A stretch of 64,000 nucleotides of DNA, from contig SHMT01000024.1 in assembly GCA_004282745.1 (NCBI GenBank), forward strand, positions 1 to 64,000. Reading direction: 5' to 3'. This document shows, one piece after another, positions 17,401 through 26,721 of this stretch; positions within the stretch are counted from its first letter, which is position 1; each line of letters begins with the position of its first letter. The notes under the pieces were generated by a model. That model saw only the letters and a program-made list of their open reading frames with translations. It was not told where the DNA came from and searched no databases. Origin of the DNA: Candidatus Scalindua sp. SCAELEC01. GTDB taxonomy: Bacteria; Planctomycetota; Brocadiia; Brocadiales; Scalinduaceae. Made by a program: the position numbers and the translations under genes.

Positions 17401-20142
17401 TACCTTGCGGAGCTTTGCAATAAACTCCTTATCCACCCCTCCGCCCAACTCCCGTATCCGCAGCACATCCTTCCACGCCTTACCAAATTTAGCTCTCTCA
17501 TAATAGGCCTTTGCCCGTTTTTTATAGGGCCCAGAAAGACCAAAATTAGCAATAAAATAACCCAAGTAGGGCTCTAACTTTATGGCCTGCGTGTAGTCGG
17601 CAATTGCTCTCTCATACTCGCCCTTGTCGGAATAGACATCTCCCCTCTCTTCATATGCATCTCCAAACTTGGGGTTATATTTAATGGCCTTCCCATAATC
17701 CTTCACCGCATTGTCATACTCCTTTTTCTTAGCATACGCCATCCCACGGTTGTAGTAGATGTCTGCATTCTTGGAATCGTGTTTGATTGCCCTCTCAAAC
17801 TCGGCAATCGCCATATCCCAGTTCTTTTTCTTATAATACTTTTTCCCTCTCTGAAAATAGGTTTCTGCCTTGTCTCCCTGAGGAGGCTCCACTCCCGAGG
17901 CCTCGCGGAGCTCATCGAGAAGGTCCAAATCCACCACTCTACCCAGATCAACCGACTTCTCTATATCCTCAAGGGCCTTACTGTCGTCACCGATTTTATT
18001 GTGGGCAAGTCCACGATTAAAGAATGCGTCTGCAAACTTGGGTTTCAGTTTTATTGCCTGGGTATAGTCAGCTATCGCCTTCTCATACGACCCTTTTTGA
18101 TAATAGGCCTTCCCCCTGTTATTATGGGCACCAAAATTTTTTGGATTAAGTTTTAGGACCTGAGTATAATCGGTAATAGCTGTGTCGTACTCACCCTCTT
18201 TGAAATAGCTCAACCCTCTGCTGTTATAGGCGTTTGCAAATTCTGGTTTGAGCTCGATAGCTCGGTCGTAATCGGCTATCGCCTTCTTGTACTTCTTTTT
18301 TTCTCGATAGGCATCTCCCCTATAATAGTATGCTTGTGCATCTTCAGGTTTGAGCTTAATGATCCGGGAATAATCGGCAATGGCTTCATCATACTCTCCC
18401 ATTACGGAATAGGTGCTGGCCCGAATTGAGTAAATTTCAGTATCTTTGGGTTTGAGTTTAAGGGCCTTGGTGTAGTCTGCGATCGCCTTCTCATCCTCTC
18501 CTAAGTCAAAATAGAAGTCACCCCGCATAAGATAGAGTTCCGCATCCTTGGGCTTAAGCTGTATGGCTTTATTATAATCCGCAATAGCCAGTTCATCCTC
18601 ACCCATCCAAAAATAGGCATCCGCCCGTATGAGATAGGCCTCTGTCTCCTTGGGGTTGAGCCTAATGGCCTCTGTATAATCGGCTATCGCCTCTTCATCC
18701 TTGCCCTTATCGAAATAGGCGTCTCCCCGGGCGATGTAGAGATCAGGATTTTTGGGGTCACGCTCTATGGCGTTGGTATGGTCAGCAATTGTCTTGTCCT
18801 TACCTTTTTCGGAGTTAAAAAAATCGATAATTTTCTTATCAATCCCAAACAGTGAGGTATCCGGACCCTCCTTTTTGAGGGCAAGCTCCCGATTCCGTTT
18901 CGCAGACTCAAGCTTTGGATTGAGCTGTATGGCCTGATCGTAATCGGCAACGGCCTCCTTATACCGCCCCTTTTTATGATGTGCCAATCCCCGGTTGTAA
19001 TAGACATTCGTATACTTGGGACTGATCTTTAAGGCCTCGTCATAGTCTCTGATGGCCTTACCATACTCACCTTTATAGTAGTGGGAATAGCCCCGACCGA
19101 AATAGGCATTTACATCATTAGGATTAATTTTTATGCACTCGGTATAATCTGATATCGCCTTCTCATACTTCCCCATCTTGTGATAGGTAAGCCCCCGACT
19201 GTAGTAGACATCGGTATACTCGGGTTTAAGGTTTAAGGCCTGATCGTAATCGGCAACTGCCTTGTCATACCTACCTTTTTCAAGATGGATGAGGCCACGG
19301 TTATAGTAAGCTAGGACATCCTTGGTGTTGAGTTTTATGGCCTGTCCGTAATCGGCAACCGCCTTCTCATCCTGACCTTTCATCTCATACGCTAAACCAC
19401 GACTGATATAGGCATCTGAATCTTTAGGATTAAGGGCAATAGCCTTGGTAAACTCAACAATCGCTTCATCCCACTTCTCGTCATGAGAATAATCCATCCC
19501 CTTTTCAAAATGAATGTCCGCATCGTTTACTGTAGGAGCTTTCCTCTTCGGCAGCATGCCTCCGTACGTTATGGTGAAGGTGCCGCTGGTTACTTTTTGG
19601 TTGTCAACAAAAATATCTACCCGGTAGGTACCTGTTTCCCAGTTACCCGGTCTCTTCCAACCATATCCATGGTGATGATGATACCCGGTCCAGCCCGGTT
19701 CAATGTGACCTTGTGTTGTTAAGCGTGTCATGAAGTTTCCGTGGGGATTATAGTATTTTGACACTATGTTAAAATAGGTGGTCCGGTTTGGTTTGGGGAA
19801 AGTTATCTTAAGCTCCCAGTATATGTACCGGCTAGCAGATTTTGAGAAAACGGTGCTATAATTTCTCTTGCCGTGTGGTGGCCCAGAAGCATCACCTTCA
19901 TAAAAACGTAATCCCGTTACCTTGGCATTGAGTGACGAAATGTATTGCCCATCGCATAAAGATGGTTGCGCCGTTAAGAGCAGTGTGAAGAGGCAAAGCC
20001 AGAAACCGTAACATACACATCCTGTCCGAAACCTGCGAACAGATAGAGACTCAGATCTCACCTGTTTTTCGATCGTTTTGATGCGTGGAGTGATGAGGGA
20101 AGTTGCTACTGGATCTTCCGATGAAAGATGGTGATTCTTCAA
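14491..20142 (-). CDS. Giant secreted TPR protein with three copies of a beta-rich domain
   Basis: The 1,883-residue protein starts with TTG, supported by AGGAGG six bases upstream. A late signal-like helix (about residues 42-64, ending PSLCDG) follows a 40-residue polar N-terminus. A domain of about 125 residues occurs once at residues 70-193 and twice more at about 1572-1693 and 1761-1883. Its hallmarks are GLRFYE, NR, YY.PHG, GYGW..PGNW, G.YRV and SG.FT.T. Between them lie some 35 tetratricopeptide repeats of the AYY.RG..Y..KGEYDKAIADY type, with a longer period of about 165 residues in the middle. TPRs bind other proteins, so an extracytoplasmic scaffold is likely. The beta-rich domain is not one I can name. 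Confidence 0.85.
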   Translation of the reverse strand: MKNHHLSSEDPVATSLITPRIKTIEKQVRSESLSVRRFRTGCVCYGFWLCLFTLLLTAQPSLCDGQYISSLNAKVTGLRFYEGDASGPPHGKRNYSTVFSKSASRYIYWELKITFPKPNRTTYFNIVSKYYNPHGNFMTRLTTQGHIEPGWTGYHHHHGYGWKRPGNWETGTYRVDIFVDNQKVTSGTFTITYGGMLPKRKAPTVNDADIHFEKGMDYSHDEKWDEAIVEFTKAIALNPKDSDAYISRGLAYEMKGQDEKAVADYGQAIKLNTKDVLAYYNRGLIHLEKGRYDKAVADYDQALNLKPEYTDVYYSRGLTYHKMGKYEKAISDYTECIKINPNDVNAYFGRGYSHYYKGEYGKAIRDYDEALKISPKYTNVYYNRGLAHHKKGRYKEAVADYDQAIQLNPKLESAKRNRELALKKEGPDTSLFGIDKKIIDFFNSEKGKDKTIADHTNAIERDPKNPDLYIARGDAYFDKGKDEEAIADYTEAIRLNPKETEAYLIRADAYFWMGEDELAIADYNKAIQLKPKDAELYLMRGDFYFDLGEDEKAIADYTKALKLKPKDTEIYSIRASTYSVMGEYDEAIADYSRIIKLKPEDAQAYYYRGDAYREKKKYKKAIADYDRAIELKPEFANAYNSRGLSYFKEGEYDTAITDYTQVLKLNPKNFGAHNNRGKAYYQKGSYEKAIADYTQAIKLKPKFADAFFNRGLAHNKIGDDSKALEDIEKSVDLGRVVDLDLLDELREASGVEPPQGDKAETYFQRGKKYYKKKNWDMAIAEFERAIKHDSKNADIYYNRGMAYAKKKEYDNAVKDYGKAIKYNPKFGDAYEERGDVYSDKGEYERAIADYTQAIKLEPYLGYFIANFGLSGPYKKRAKAYYERAKFGKAWKDVLRIRELGGGVDKEFIAKLRKVSGEKAAKALQADLHCYDGMEYLRKKEWDKAIAELGKAIDLNRKHAEAYYSRGKAYDKKKEYDSAVKDYGKGIKYRPTFVDAYLKRGDAYYNIKEYEKAVDDYTQAIELQPQILNFDTLFGGSTHEKRAKAYYEAGEYGKAWKDLLTVQKKSGFMDQKLIEKLRMVSGEGAPKTIQADARYFDGVVYGEKKRWDEAIVAFDKVIGLDRKYAEAYYGRGLVYSNKGEYDKAIVEFDQAIKLKRKSAVPYNYRGLTYRRKGENEKAIADYTYAIKLEPEYADPYNNRGYVYYTKGEYDRAITDHTEAIKLKPKYALAYLNRGNAYLMKGEDDKAISDYDQAIKQRYKYPLAYFNRARVYIKKSNYDKALEDLEKAVKFGQKVDPALLEKIRKAAEKGSGKTPENTSAKQSGKEQTASLSLDAFSDFAKGQARMDEKLWDDAIVEFTKVIALEPEFGDAYNQRGLAYYRKGQFDKAISDFDRVLKIDPKNAQAYYQRGNAYRSRGEYDKAIADYAQTIKLGSAQAVVYHNRGGLYIVKGEYEKAIADLTQAIELDSSYALAYYNRGVAHKESGGFRKALEDVERAVDLGHKVDAEFLAELHRSSKSDQSSSSGADTLVSESREGVDKNRLDLQKPQDSQEEAPSKPVKDLNRPTGEKEDFISSINGSVTGLRFYESGSKDRPYGERTYQTVFPQSGARYIYWEITLAFSKLNRKRVFDITAKYYDPHGDVVKEWVRQSNIEPGWSSSYHNSGYGWNQPGNWRLGSYRVELSIDGQRVASGSFTVTSGNVPLENSPTSARQEDVGEFRDVEQINKSAESGRKLQERGGAVDSKPIHNPRMVSESEVIVIPSINARLVGLRFYETGNSWKPSGQGGYGTSFPRSTTRNINWELSLTFPPLNRKSYFSVTAEYYGPHGDIIIRQTREFSIQPGRSSSTHFHGYGWGQPGNWEAGTYRVDITVEGKKVASGSFTITH
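14498..14530 (-). repeat. Second copy of the 33-bp coding repeat
   Basis: It encodes the last strand of the third beta-rich domain of the TPR protein and matches 14085-14117 with two mismatches. Confidence 0.7.
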
Positions 20143-20404
20143 TACTATCCTCCTGTTTTTGACTTACTCGTTGACCAAATAGAACCGATAAGATAGTTTT
20201 AAAGGCTAACAGTCTAACACAGAAGTTGTTACAATATCAATTCAAAACTGCAAGGTGACACACCCGGAAACTGCTAAACCAAAATAGTAAAATTCTCCTT
20301 TAACGCAGCCGCCGAGGTCGCAGAGATTTTGTCAAACTGCTAACTTTATCGTCCTCCTTGAATGTTTCCCTGACATGTTCGAACACCCTCTTTCCTATAC
20401 CCGA

Positions 20405-22519
20405 TCACCTGATAGATCCGGCCAGCCGGACCAGGTTGATGAATTCATGCCGGTACCCATACGGGTCTTTCCCCGTTGCAGACTCCGCCAGTTTGATAAC
20501 GTCTCCGTAGGTGAACTGAGCCGTAAAGGTACCGCCCCGCAGAAGCTGCCCGAATGCCGCTACCGATGCGGCAAATCGGATATCGGCAGGGACCTGATCT
20601 ATCCGTGAATACTCATTTTCACGATTAATTGGCGTCTGAAGCAGTTCGCTCTTCTCCGAATCGGGTAATTTATAGCGGATCTTCAAGTAGGCATACTCAC
20701 CCTCCATTGATCCAGTTGTCGCCGCTTGCTCCTCCTTGTCGGAATAGCGCAGGTCATCAACTAGTTTACCCTTACTCGTACTGGGCGTAATCTCATAGAT
20801 TGCCGTTACTGAATGCCCGGACCCAATATCTCCCGCATCAACCTTGTCGTTATTAAAGTCCTCCCGTTTCAACATGCGTGACTCGTACCCTATCAAACGA
20901 TACTCAGCCACAAGTTTTGGATTGAACTCTATCTGTATCTTGACATCTTTTGCAATCGTAAAGAGTGTTGAGCTCGCCTCGTCCACCAGGACCTTTCTCG
21001 CCTCATTGAGGTTGTCAATGTATGCGGCATTCCCGTTTCCATTTTGGGCAAGTTTCTGCATCAGGGCGTCATGATAGTTTCCCTGACCAAATCCAAGGAC
21101 GGAGAGGAAGATGCCCGTTTCCCTTTTTCTCTCGACAAAACTCTTCAACTCTTCGGGGTCGCGAATACCGACATTAAAATCTCCATCGGTGGCAAGTATC
21201 ACCCGGTTAAGGCCATCTTTCGTGAAATTGGCCTCTGCCAGCTCATATGCCTTTCTGACTCCTTCCCCTCCTGCGGTCGAGCCTCCCGCCTGCAATTGAT
21301 CCAGGGCCGCTAAGATCTTTCCTCTCTCGTTTCCCTTTGTCGGCTCTAAGACCGTACCTGCCGCCCCGGCATAGACGACGATAGAGACCGTGTCATCTTC
21401 ATCCAGAGTGTTGACGAGTAATCGGAAGGAATTTTTCAGTAGGGGTAATTTGTCATGTGAATTCATCGAACCTGAGACGTCTATGAGAAAGACCAGGTTT
21501 GAAACCGGTTTTTCCTCCGGGACAATATCATATCCCTTTATCCCTATATGCAGCAACCGGGTATCCGGGTTCCAGGGAGTTTGGTAGAGCGCAGTGGTTG
21601 GCTGAAATGGTCTGCTCTTGTCTGCAGGTACGGAGTAGTCGTAGTCAAAATAGTTGATCATCTCCTCTACCCGCACCGCATTTTTTTGTGGAAGCACACC
21701 GTTATTCAACTGTCGGCGCACAAAGGCGTATGATGCGGTATCAACGTCCACAGAAAATGTTGAAACCGGCTCCTCCGATACCAGCTTAAGGGGATTGGTA
21801 ACAATGGTCTCAAATTTGTCCCGACCGACATCTTTATACTCATTTGATCGATAATCATCAGCTGGAGCTTGAAGAGAGTAAGAGGCACCTCGACCTGCAC
21901 TCTCCGGACGCCTCTTTGCCATCGTTTTTGCCATCGATCTCATTGGTTTTGTGGCTATAATTGAAGGATTCTTCAAGGAATCAGCATCAGTAAAACCTTC
22001 GGTTTCTTTATCTGCTTTGGCTGTTACAGAACCTAACTCTCTCTGCTCTGTTGGGTTCACTGGCAGTTTCTTAACGATCAACTCCTCAAGAATGCTGTCA
22101 TCCACAAACGTATCATGACGGGGCACTCCTTCATTTTTCTCTGCCTCATCCCTCTCTCTTATCTCCGCTCTTCCGCCAGCACTTTGTGAAACTGGTTCCT
22201 GTTCTGTTGAGACCCTCATCATGAGTGATGGTCCCATAAATACCGAGAAATATACAACTAAGAGAGCGACAAGGGCGGTAGCACCCCCCGTAATAATAAA
22301 CGACTTCTTCATGGCAAATTCTCCTAAAAAGGTAAAAAATGTTTTTGTTTTACCCCTTAGACGCCGTTCCTCTTCAATTCCTTTGAAATTTTTTTGAAGA
22401 GAGAGCTTTTGTTGATGAAATTCCGTCATAACGGCTTTTATGGTAGCCTTTTTCTTTATTTCATCCGGTTCCGGGATCTCCACTCCCTGCAAGATTTTGT
22501 TTATCTCTTCATCCTTCAT
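20405..22519 (-). CDS. VWA domain protein with anti-sigma-like membrane anchor (YfbK-like)
   Basis: The protein begins with a cytoplasmic segment (MKDEEINKILQGVEIPEPDEI) and a single membrane helix near residues 73-95, the layout of a sigma-factor-binding anchor. After a disordered stretch come a vWF-N-like region (MINYFDYDYSVP), a von Willebrand A domain with the metal-site motif DVSGSMN, and a C-terminal DUF3520-type region (LRYSDKEEQ, ADIRFAASVAAFGQLLRG), as in E. coli YfbK. Its ATG overlaps the sigma factor TGA (ATGA), so the two are translationally coupled and probably form a sigma/anti-sigma pair. The VWA part would face outside the cytoplasm and bind proteins through a metal. Confidence 0.88.
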   Translation of the reverse strand: MKDEEINKILQGVEIPEPDEIKKKATIKAVMTEFHQQKLSLQKNFKGIEEERRLRGKTKTFFTFLGEFAMKKSFIITGGATALVALLVVYFSVFMGPSLMMRVSTEQEPVSQSAGGRAEIRERDEAEKNEGVPRHDTFVDDSILEELIVKKLPVNPTEQRELGSVTAKADKETEGFTDADSLKNPSIIATKPMRSMAKTMAKRRPESAGRGASYSLQAPADDYRSNEYKDVGRDKFETIVTNPLKLVSEEPVSTFSVDVDTASYAFVRRQLNNGVLPQKNAVRVEEMINYFDYDYSVPADKSRPFQPTTALYQTPWNPDTRLLHIGIKGYDIVPEEKPVSNLVFLIDVSGSMNSHDKLPLLKNSFRLLVNTLDEDDTVSIVVYAGAAGTVLEPTKGNERGKILAALDQLQAGGSTAGGEGVRKAYELAEANFTKDGLNRVILATDGDFNVGIRDPEELKSFVERKRETGIFLSVLGFGQGNYHDALMQKLAQNGNGNAAYIDNLNEARKVLVDEASSTLFTIAKDVKIQIEFNPKLVAEYRLIGYESRMLKREDFNNDKVDAGDIGSGHSVTAIYEITPSTSKGKLVDDLRYSDKEEQAATTGSMEGEYAYLKIRYKLPDSEKSELLQTPINRENEYSRIDQVPADIRFAASVAAFGQLLRGGTFTAQFTYGDVIKLAESATGKDPYGYRHEFINLVRLAGSIR

Positions 22520-23055
22520 AGGGATTCTCCTCGTTCTAAATTCCTCTTAAGCGCTCTTTTTGCCTGGAACACTCTCCAGGAGACGGTCTTCTCTGCGCAG
22601 TTGAGGATGGCTGCCGCCTCTTTGTGGTTCATTCCCTCACTAAAGACCAGGAAAGCGGTCTCTTTCAACTTCTGGGGAAGATTTTCAATCATCTGGTGTA
22701 CTCTTTCTGCTAGGGAGGATTCTTTCTGCTGCTGAATGCTCGTTTTTCTCTCTTCAATATAGGCGCTCTCTTTTTTACGCTTTCTCTCGTTCATCTTGGC
22801 AAGGTCTTTGGCCGTATTAATGGCTATTCGATAGAGCCAGGTCTGAAACGTTGACTCCTCTTTAAAGTACAAGATGTTTTTTGAAAGCTTCATAAACACC
22901 TCCTGAGTCACGTCTTCCGCATCTTCTTTCGTTCCGCACCACTTATAGGAGATCGTATATACGAGCATATAGTTTCGTTCAACCAGATTCTCGAAGGCGG
23001 TCGGATCTCCCTCTTTGGCACGGATAACTAATTCACTCTCTTTGAGATTCTCCAT
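22516..23055 (-). CDS. ECF (RpoE-type) RNA polymerase sigma factor
   Basis: This 179-residue protein has the two ECF regions: sigma2 (about 10-80) with DAEDVTQEVFMKL and FQTWLYRIAINTAKD, and sigma4 (about 120-170) with LPQKLKETAFLVFSEGMNHKEAAA and the helix EKTVSWRVFQAKRALK. It directs transcription in response to a signal relayed by its anti-sigma partner, most likely the coupled downstream VWA protein. No strong ribosome binding site is visible before the ATG. The upstream 590 bases hold the promoter region and a family A repeat. Confidence 0.93.
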   Translation of the reverse strand: MENLKESELVIRAKEGDPTAFENLVERNYMLVYTISYKWCGTKEDAEDVTQEVFMKLSKNILYFKEESTFQTWLYRIAINTAKDLAKMNERKRKKESAYIEERKTSIQQQKESSLAERVHQMIENLPQKLKETAFLVFSEGMNHKEAAAILNCAEKTVSWRVFQAKRALKRNLERGESL

Positions 23056-23372
23056 TATCTAACGCTATCGAAACAGAAACAAAGTCTTTATGGGAACTTT
23101 TGCAGGTGGATAGAGACCCCCATAAGCGCAAAGTTACAATTAAGGATTATTTTAAGCCTGTAATGAATTACAAATATAGAACAAGGAATATCGAATTATG
23201 AAGTTTTTTTATCCTTCTTTTGTTTCGCAGTATTTACAATCATCAATAACCATATCCTTGATTGTTAGACGACAGAAAACTCAATATCCTTTGAAAAAAT
23301 TTCTACAGAATCTTCTGCCCTGAAATTCCAAACAAACTGGTTTGATAATTCGAACATTGTAATTTGACATTT

Positions 23373-23555
23373 AGGGTCCAGGAAAAAATAACTTGTTGTT
23401 TTATAGCGCTCAGTTTTAGATCAGATTTGGTCGATCTGATCGAGCAGGACCGCAGGCGTAGCCTGAGCTACAGCGAGGATACTGCGAGTGAAGAGCGGCC
23501 GAAGGTGACCTGAAAATGAGATGCAAGAACGACAAGTTATTCTTTCCTGGACCCT
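23373..23555 (+). repeat. Family A interspersed repeat, copy 1
   Basis: About 183 bp with inverted ends AGGGTCCAGGAAA ... TTTCCTGGACCCT followed by TAACTTGTTGTT. The interior has two hairpins, GATCAGAT..ATCTGATC and GTAGCCTGAGCTAC. Near-identical copies lie at 47889-48073 (inverted) and 53171-53358. It carries no gene and lies in the AT-rich gap upstream of the sigma factor. Confidence 0.85.
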
Positions 23556-23646
23556 TATTTGGATTTTGGAAATTGAGATTTGTAATTTATTAACCCCCTG
23601 TTTTGTTCTGGCTTGGCCAGGTTGGGTATATCTCATACACCGAACA

Positions 23647-26592
23647 CTAGTTACTTTTTTTCCCTGTACGTTTATATTCACTGATATCATGACCATATAC
23701 ATTTACATAATCTGCCTCTTTTACCGGAACGAACTCCAACATAAAAATGCGTTCCCCAAATCTCTCTTCCATCCGCTTGCTTTCATTTGATGTACGCACT
23801 TTCTTTGCGATATTTTTCCAACGCGTTGGTAGCTTATGGTTTAGCTTGCATTTCCAGCTCTCTAAGAATGAGAAACTCGCATCATTTGCAAAGAGTACCG
23901 TACCGTCCTGTGCAATTCTCAACACGGGATTTGGATTCTCGCTTGGGAAGTTCCCTAAACTCCTTGCCCTTTCATCCGCCTTCATCTGTGTAGTAATATC
24001 AACAAACGTAATAACCACACCATCTATTATATTTTCTACTGTTCTGTAAGGCAAAATGCGCATATTGTAACAGTGCTGGTCCTGAGTATTAATGTTTGCC
24101 TCTTTTGGTATCAGGGTTCTCAACACTTCCCGAGTATCGTAATTAAGACTATCATAATCGAATTTTGCGTTAATATCGCTAATTGGACGATTTATATCTG
24201 TAGATCTAAAGCTGAACAGAGAGGTTGCTGACGGAGTAAATCGAACAACGTTAAGTTTCGTATCAAGAAAGATGGTGGCAACCTCTGTGCTAGCAAGGAG
24301 GTTATTGAGGTCGTTGTTGGCGCGAGATAATTCATTTACCTTATTCTGGAGCTCTGAATTTACGGTCTCCAGCTCCTCGTTGGTTGATTGCTGCTCCTCC
24401 TTGGAGGTCTCCAGCTCCTCATTCGTGGACTGCAGCTCTTCGTTGGTGGATTTGAGCTCTTCATTAGAGGTCTCCAGTTCTTCAATAGTGGCCTGCAAAT
24501 ACTCTTTGGTAGATTTCAATTCCTGTTGCAGGACCGTTATTTTAACATCTTCCTTTTTCATTTTAGAAGAGGGCCTTCTCTCTTGAACAATTTTTTTCTG
24601 CGGCGTTTTCTCTTCAAATATAACGATCATTAATCCCTTTTTATCATCCTCAATAAAAAGAGGTCTGATTGTCAAGTCAATAGTTAAAAAACCGCCGTTG
24701 TACTTTATTGTCAGTCCGCTCGTGGTGATTACTTCTCTTTTTTTAGTCATTTTGTGAAGAAGCGTACTGAGTTTATAACGCAGGTCTTCATGCGCCATCT
24801 TTATGATATTAAAACTGGGCACACCTACCGGTGTTAATAGATACTTGTATACCTGACCATTGACATAGAGGACGTCATGTTTTTCATTGATCACCACAAA
24901 TGGAGGGGCATAGGTATTAATAACCTCCCTCTCTGCCAGTTGATACATATTAATGCCTTTGAGACCATTCTTTTCATCCTGCTTCTGTTGGTCTGTAATT
25001 CTGTCGTCAATTGGAATGATAGGGAAGCCCGTTACTCTTTCAATAACTGTTCCTCTGCGCTGATAAATTTTCCATTTAGAATTCACCGTTGAAAAAAGGT
25101 CGGTAAATTCTCCTATGGTTTCAGAAGTACCGAGGAACAGATATCCATCCGCATTAAGTGTGTAATGGAAGATAGGCAGTATTCTCTTCTGCAACGTCGT
25201 ATTCATGTATATCATCACATTCCTGCACGAGACCAGGTCCAGCCTTGAGAATGGAGGGTCTTTGATGAGACTTTGGGTAGCAAAAACCAGCATTTCCCGT
25301 ATCTTTTTCTTTACTTTATAGGAGCCTTCGTCTTTTATAAAGTAGCGGTTTAATCTCTCCACTGTCACGTCTGCAGCAATACTATCGGGATAGATTGCCC
25401 CTCGGGCAAACTCTATGGCGTCGTTATCTATATCAGTGCCAAATATCTGGACATTGTAATGCCTTTGCATCTTATCTATTATTTCCGCAACGAGTATCGC
25501 TATCGAGTAAGCCTCTTCACCGGTAGCACAACCGGGGACCCATATACGGAGATTACTATTGGATCTCTTGCTGTTCAACAAACCAATGAGGACCTTCTCT
25601 TTCAGGATCTCAAAGGCATCAGGATCTCTGAAAAAATTGGTAACCCCTATGAGCATGTCTTTGTAAAGGGAGTCTACTTCAAGAGGGTTTTCCCGGAGAT
25701 ACTCGAGATAATCTGATACCTTGTCAATCTGGTGAACGGCCATTCTCCTCTCAATCCTTCTCCGGGTAGTATTCTGTTTGTAGCTGAAGAAATCATGGCC
25801 TGTTTTATTTCGGATCTGTAAAAGTATCTTTGTTATCGTATTTTGGTATGTTTGTTCAGTGGTACCAACGGCATCAGGTGTTTCGATATAGGGATGTTTA
25901 ATGTATTTTATCAATGCCCCCGGCATTTTTTCCACCGGCAGGACAAAATCGACAAGTCCGGTATTTATGGCGCTTCTTGGCATGCTGTCATATTTTGCCT
26001 GCTCCTCTGACTGGACCATCGTCATTCCACCAGCTCCCTTGATCGCTTTAAGTCCCAGGGTACCATCAGTTCCGGTGCCGGAGAGGACAATGCAGATTGC
26101 TTTCTCTCCCTGATCTTCGGAAAGTGAACGAAAAAAGTAATCAATGGGTAATCTGACGGCATGAGTTTCTAAAGGCTTTATTAACTGGAGAGTACCATTC
26201 ATAACGGCAACATCACTGTCGGGCGGGTTCATATATACGGTGTTCGGCGCAATCTCCACTCCGTCTTGTATTTCCACTATGTTCATATTCGTATATTTCG
26301 AAAGAAGATCGCCCATAATGCTCTTATACTTAGGGGCAAGGTGCTGGATAACCACCATGGCAAGGTTACTATAAGCAGGCATATTGGAAATGAATCCTTC
26401 TAAGGCCTCAAGTCCTCCAGCAGAAGCTCCTATGCCTACAATAGGAAAACATTTTTCAATAGTATGAGAACTCCCTAGACCCTGACTCTCTCTCTTTACC
26501 GTGGTATTAATGGGTGAGGTGGTTTTTTTCTTGAGTGTACTCACCTTTTGCTTTGTACTCCTTTTCGGTTCTATTTTTTTCTTCCCGGCCAT
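23647..26592 (-). CDS. CheB-CheR fusion protein with PAS domains
   Basis: A lysine-rich N-terminus precedes a CheB methylesterase domain (about 46-235) with GIGASAGGLEAL (catalytic serine), IQHLAP (histidine) and LSGTGTDGTLG (aspartate). Then comes a CheR methyltransferase (about 255-520) with GVTNFFRDPDAF and WVPGCATGEEAYS for S-adenosylmethionine binding. A coiled coil rich in TNEELQSTNEELE repeats (about 680-760) leads to two PAS domains. The protein has no kinase domain at the end. Such fusions modify receptors or other regulators by adding and removing methyl groups on glutamates. No chemoreceptor gene lies in the window, so its target is probably not a local operon partner. AGAGGA supports the ATG. 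Confidence 0.93.
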   Translation of the reverse strand: MAGKKKIEPKRSTKQKVSTLKKKTTSPINTTVKRESQGLGSSHTIEKCFPIVGIGASAGGLEALEGFISNMPAYSNLAMVVIQHLAPKYKSIMGDLLSKYTNMNIVEIQDGVEIAPNTVYMNPPDSDVAVMNGTLQLIKPLETHAVRLPIDYFFRSLSEDQGEKAICIVLSGTGTDGTLGLKAIKGAGGMTMVQSEEQAKYDSMPRSAINTGLVDFVLPVEKMPGALIKYIKHPYIETPDAVGTTEQTYQNTITKILLQIRNKTGHDFFSYKQNTTRRRIERRMAVHQIDKVSDYLEYLRENPLEVDSLYKDMLIGVTNFFRDPDAFEILKEKVLIGLLNSKRSNSNLRIWVPGCATGEEAYSIAILVAEIIDKMQRHYNVQIFGTDIDNDAIEFARGAIYPDSIAADVTVERLNRYFIKDEGSYKVKKKIREMLVFATQSLIKDPPFSRLDLVSCRNVMIYMNTTLQKRILPIFHYTLNADGYLFLGTSETIGEFTDLFSTVNSKWKIYQRRGTVIERVTGFPIIPIDDRITDQQKQDEKNGLKGINMYQLAEREVINTYAPPFVVINEKHDVLYVNGQVYKYLLTPVGVPSFNIIKMAHEDLRYKLSTLLHKMTKKREVITTSGLTIKYNGGFLTIDLTIRPLFIEDDKKGLMIVIFEEKTPQKKIVQERRPSSKMKKEDVKITVLQQELKSTKEYLQATIEELETSNEELKSTNEELQSTNEELETSKEEQQSTNEELETVNSELQNKVNELSRANNDLNNLLASTEVATIFLDTKLNVVRFTPSATSLFSFRSTDINRPISDINAKFDYDSLNYDTREVLRTLIPKEANINTQDQHCYNMRILPYRTVENIIDGVVITFVDITTQMKADERARSLGNFPSENPNPVLRIAQDGTVLFANDASFSFLESWKCKLNHKLPTRWKNIAKKVRTSNESKRMEERFGERIFMLEFVPVKEADYVNVYGHDISEYKRTGKKSN

Positions 26593-26721
26593 TTTCTTTT
26601 CCTCTGCTTTTATGATGGCAAATGGTTAAAAAGCATCTATCACGTATGTAAAATATTTGTACTGTTATGACAGGTAGAAGAGTAATGAAAACAAGGGGAA
26701 ATTACAAGGGGAAAAAACGGC

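Noticed and set aside
15480-19722. Many plus-strand reading frames opposite the TPR gene
   Set aside because: They are shadows of the TPR repeats, repeating with the same period and overlapping a clear gene.
14500-20100. Regularly spaced DNA repeats as a CRISPR array
   Set aside because: The period is about 102 bp, coding throughout, and the units vary as TPR codons do; there are no conserved short repeats with unique spacers.
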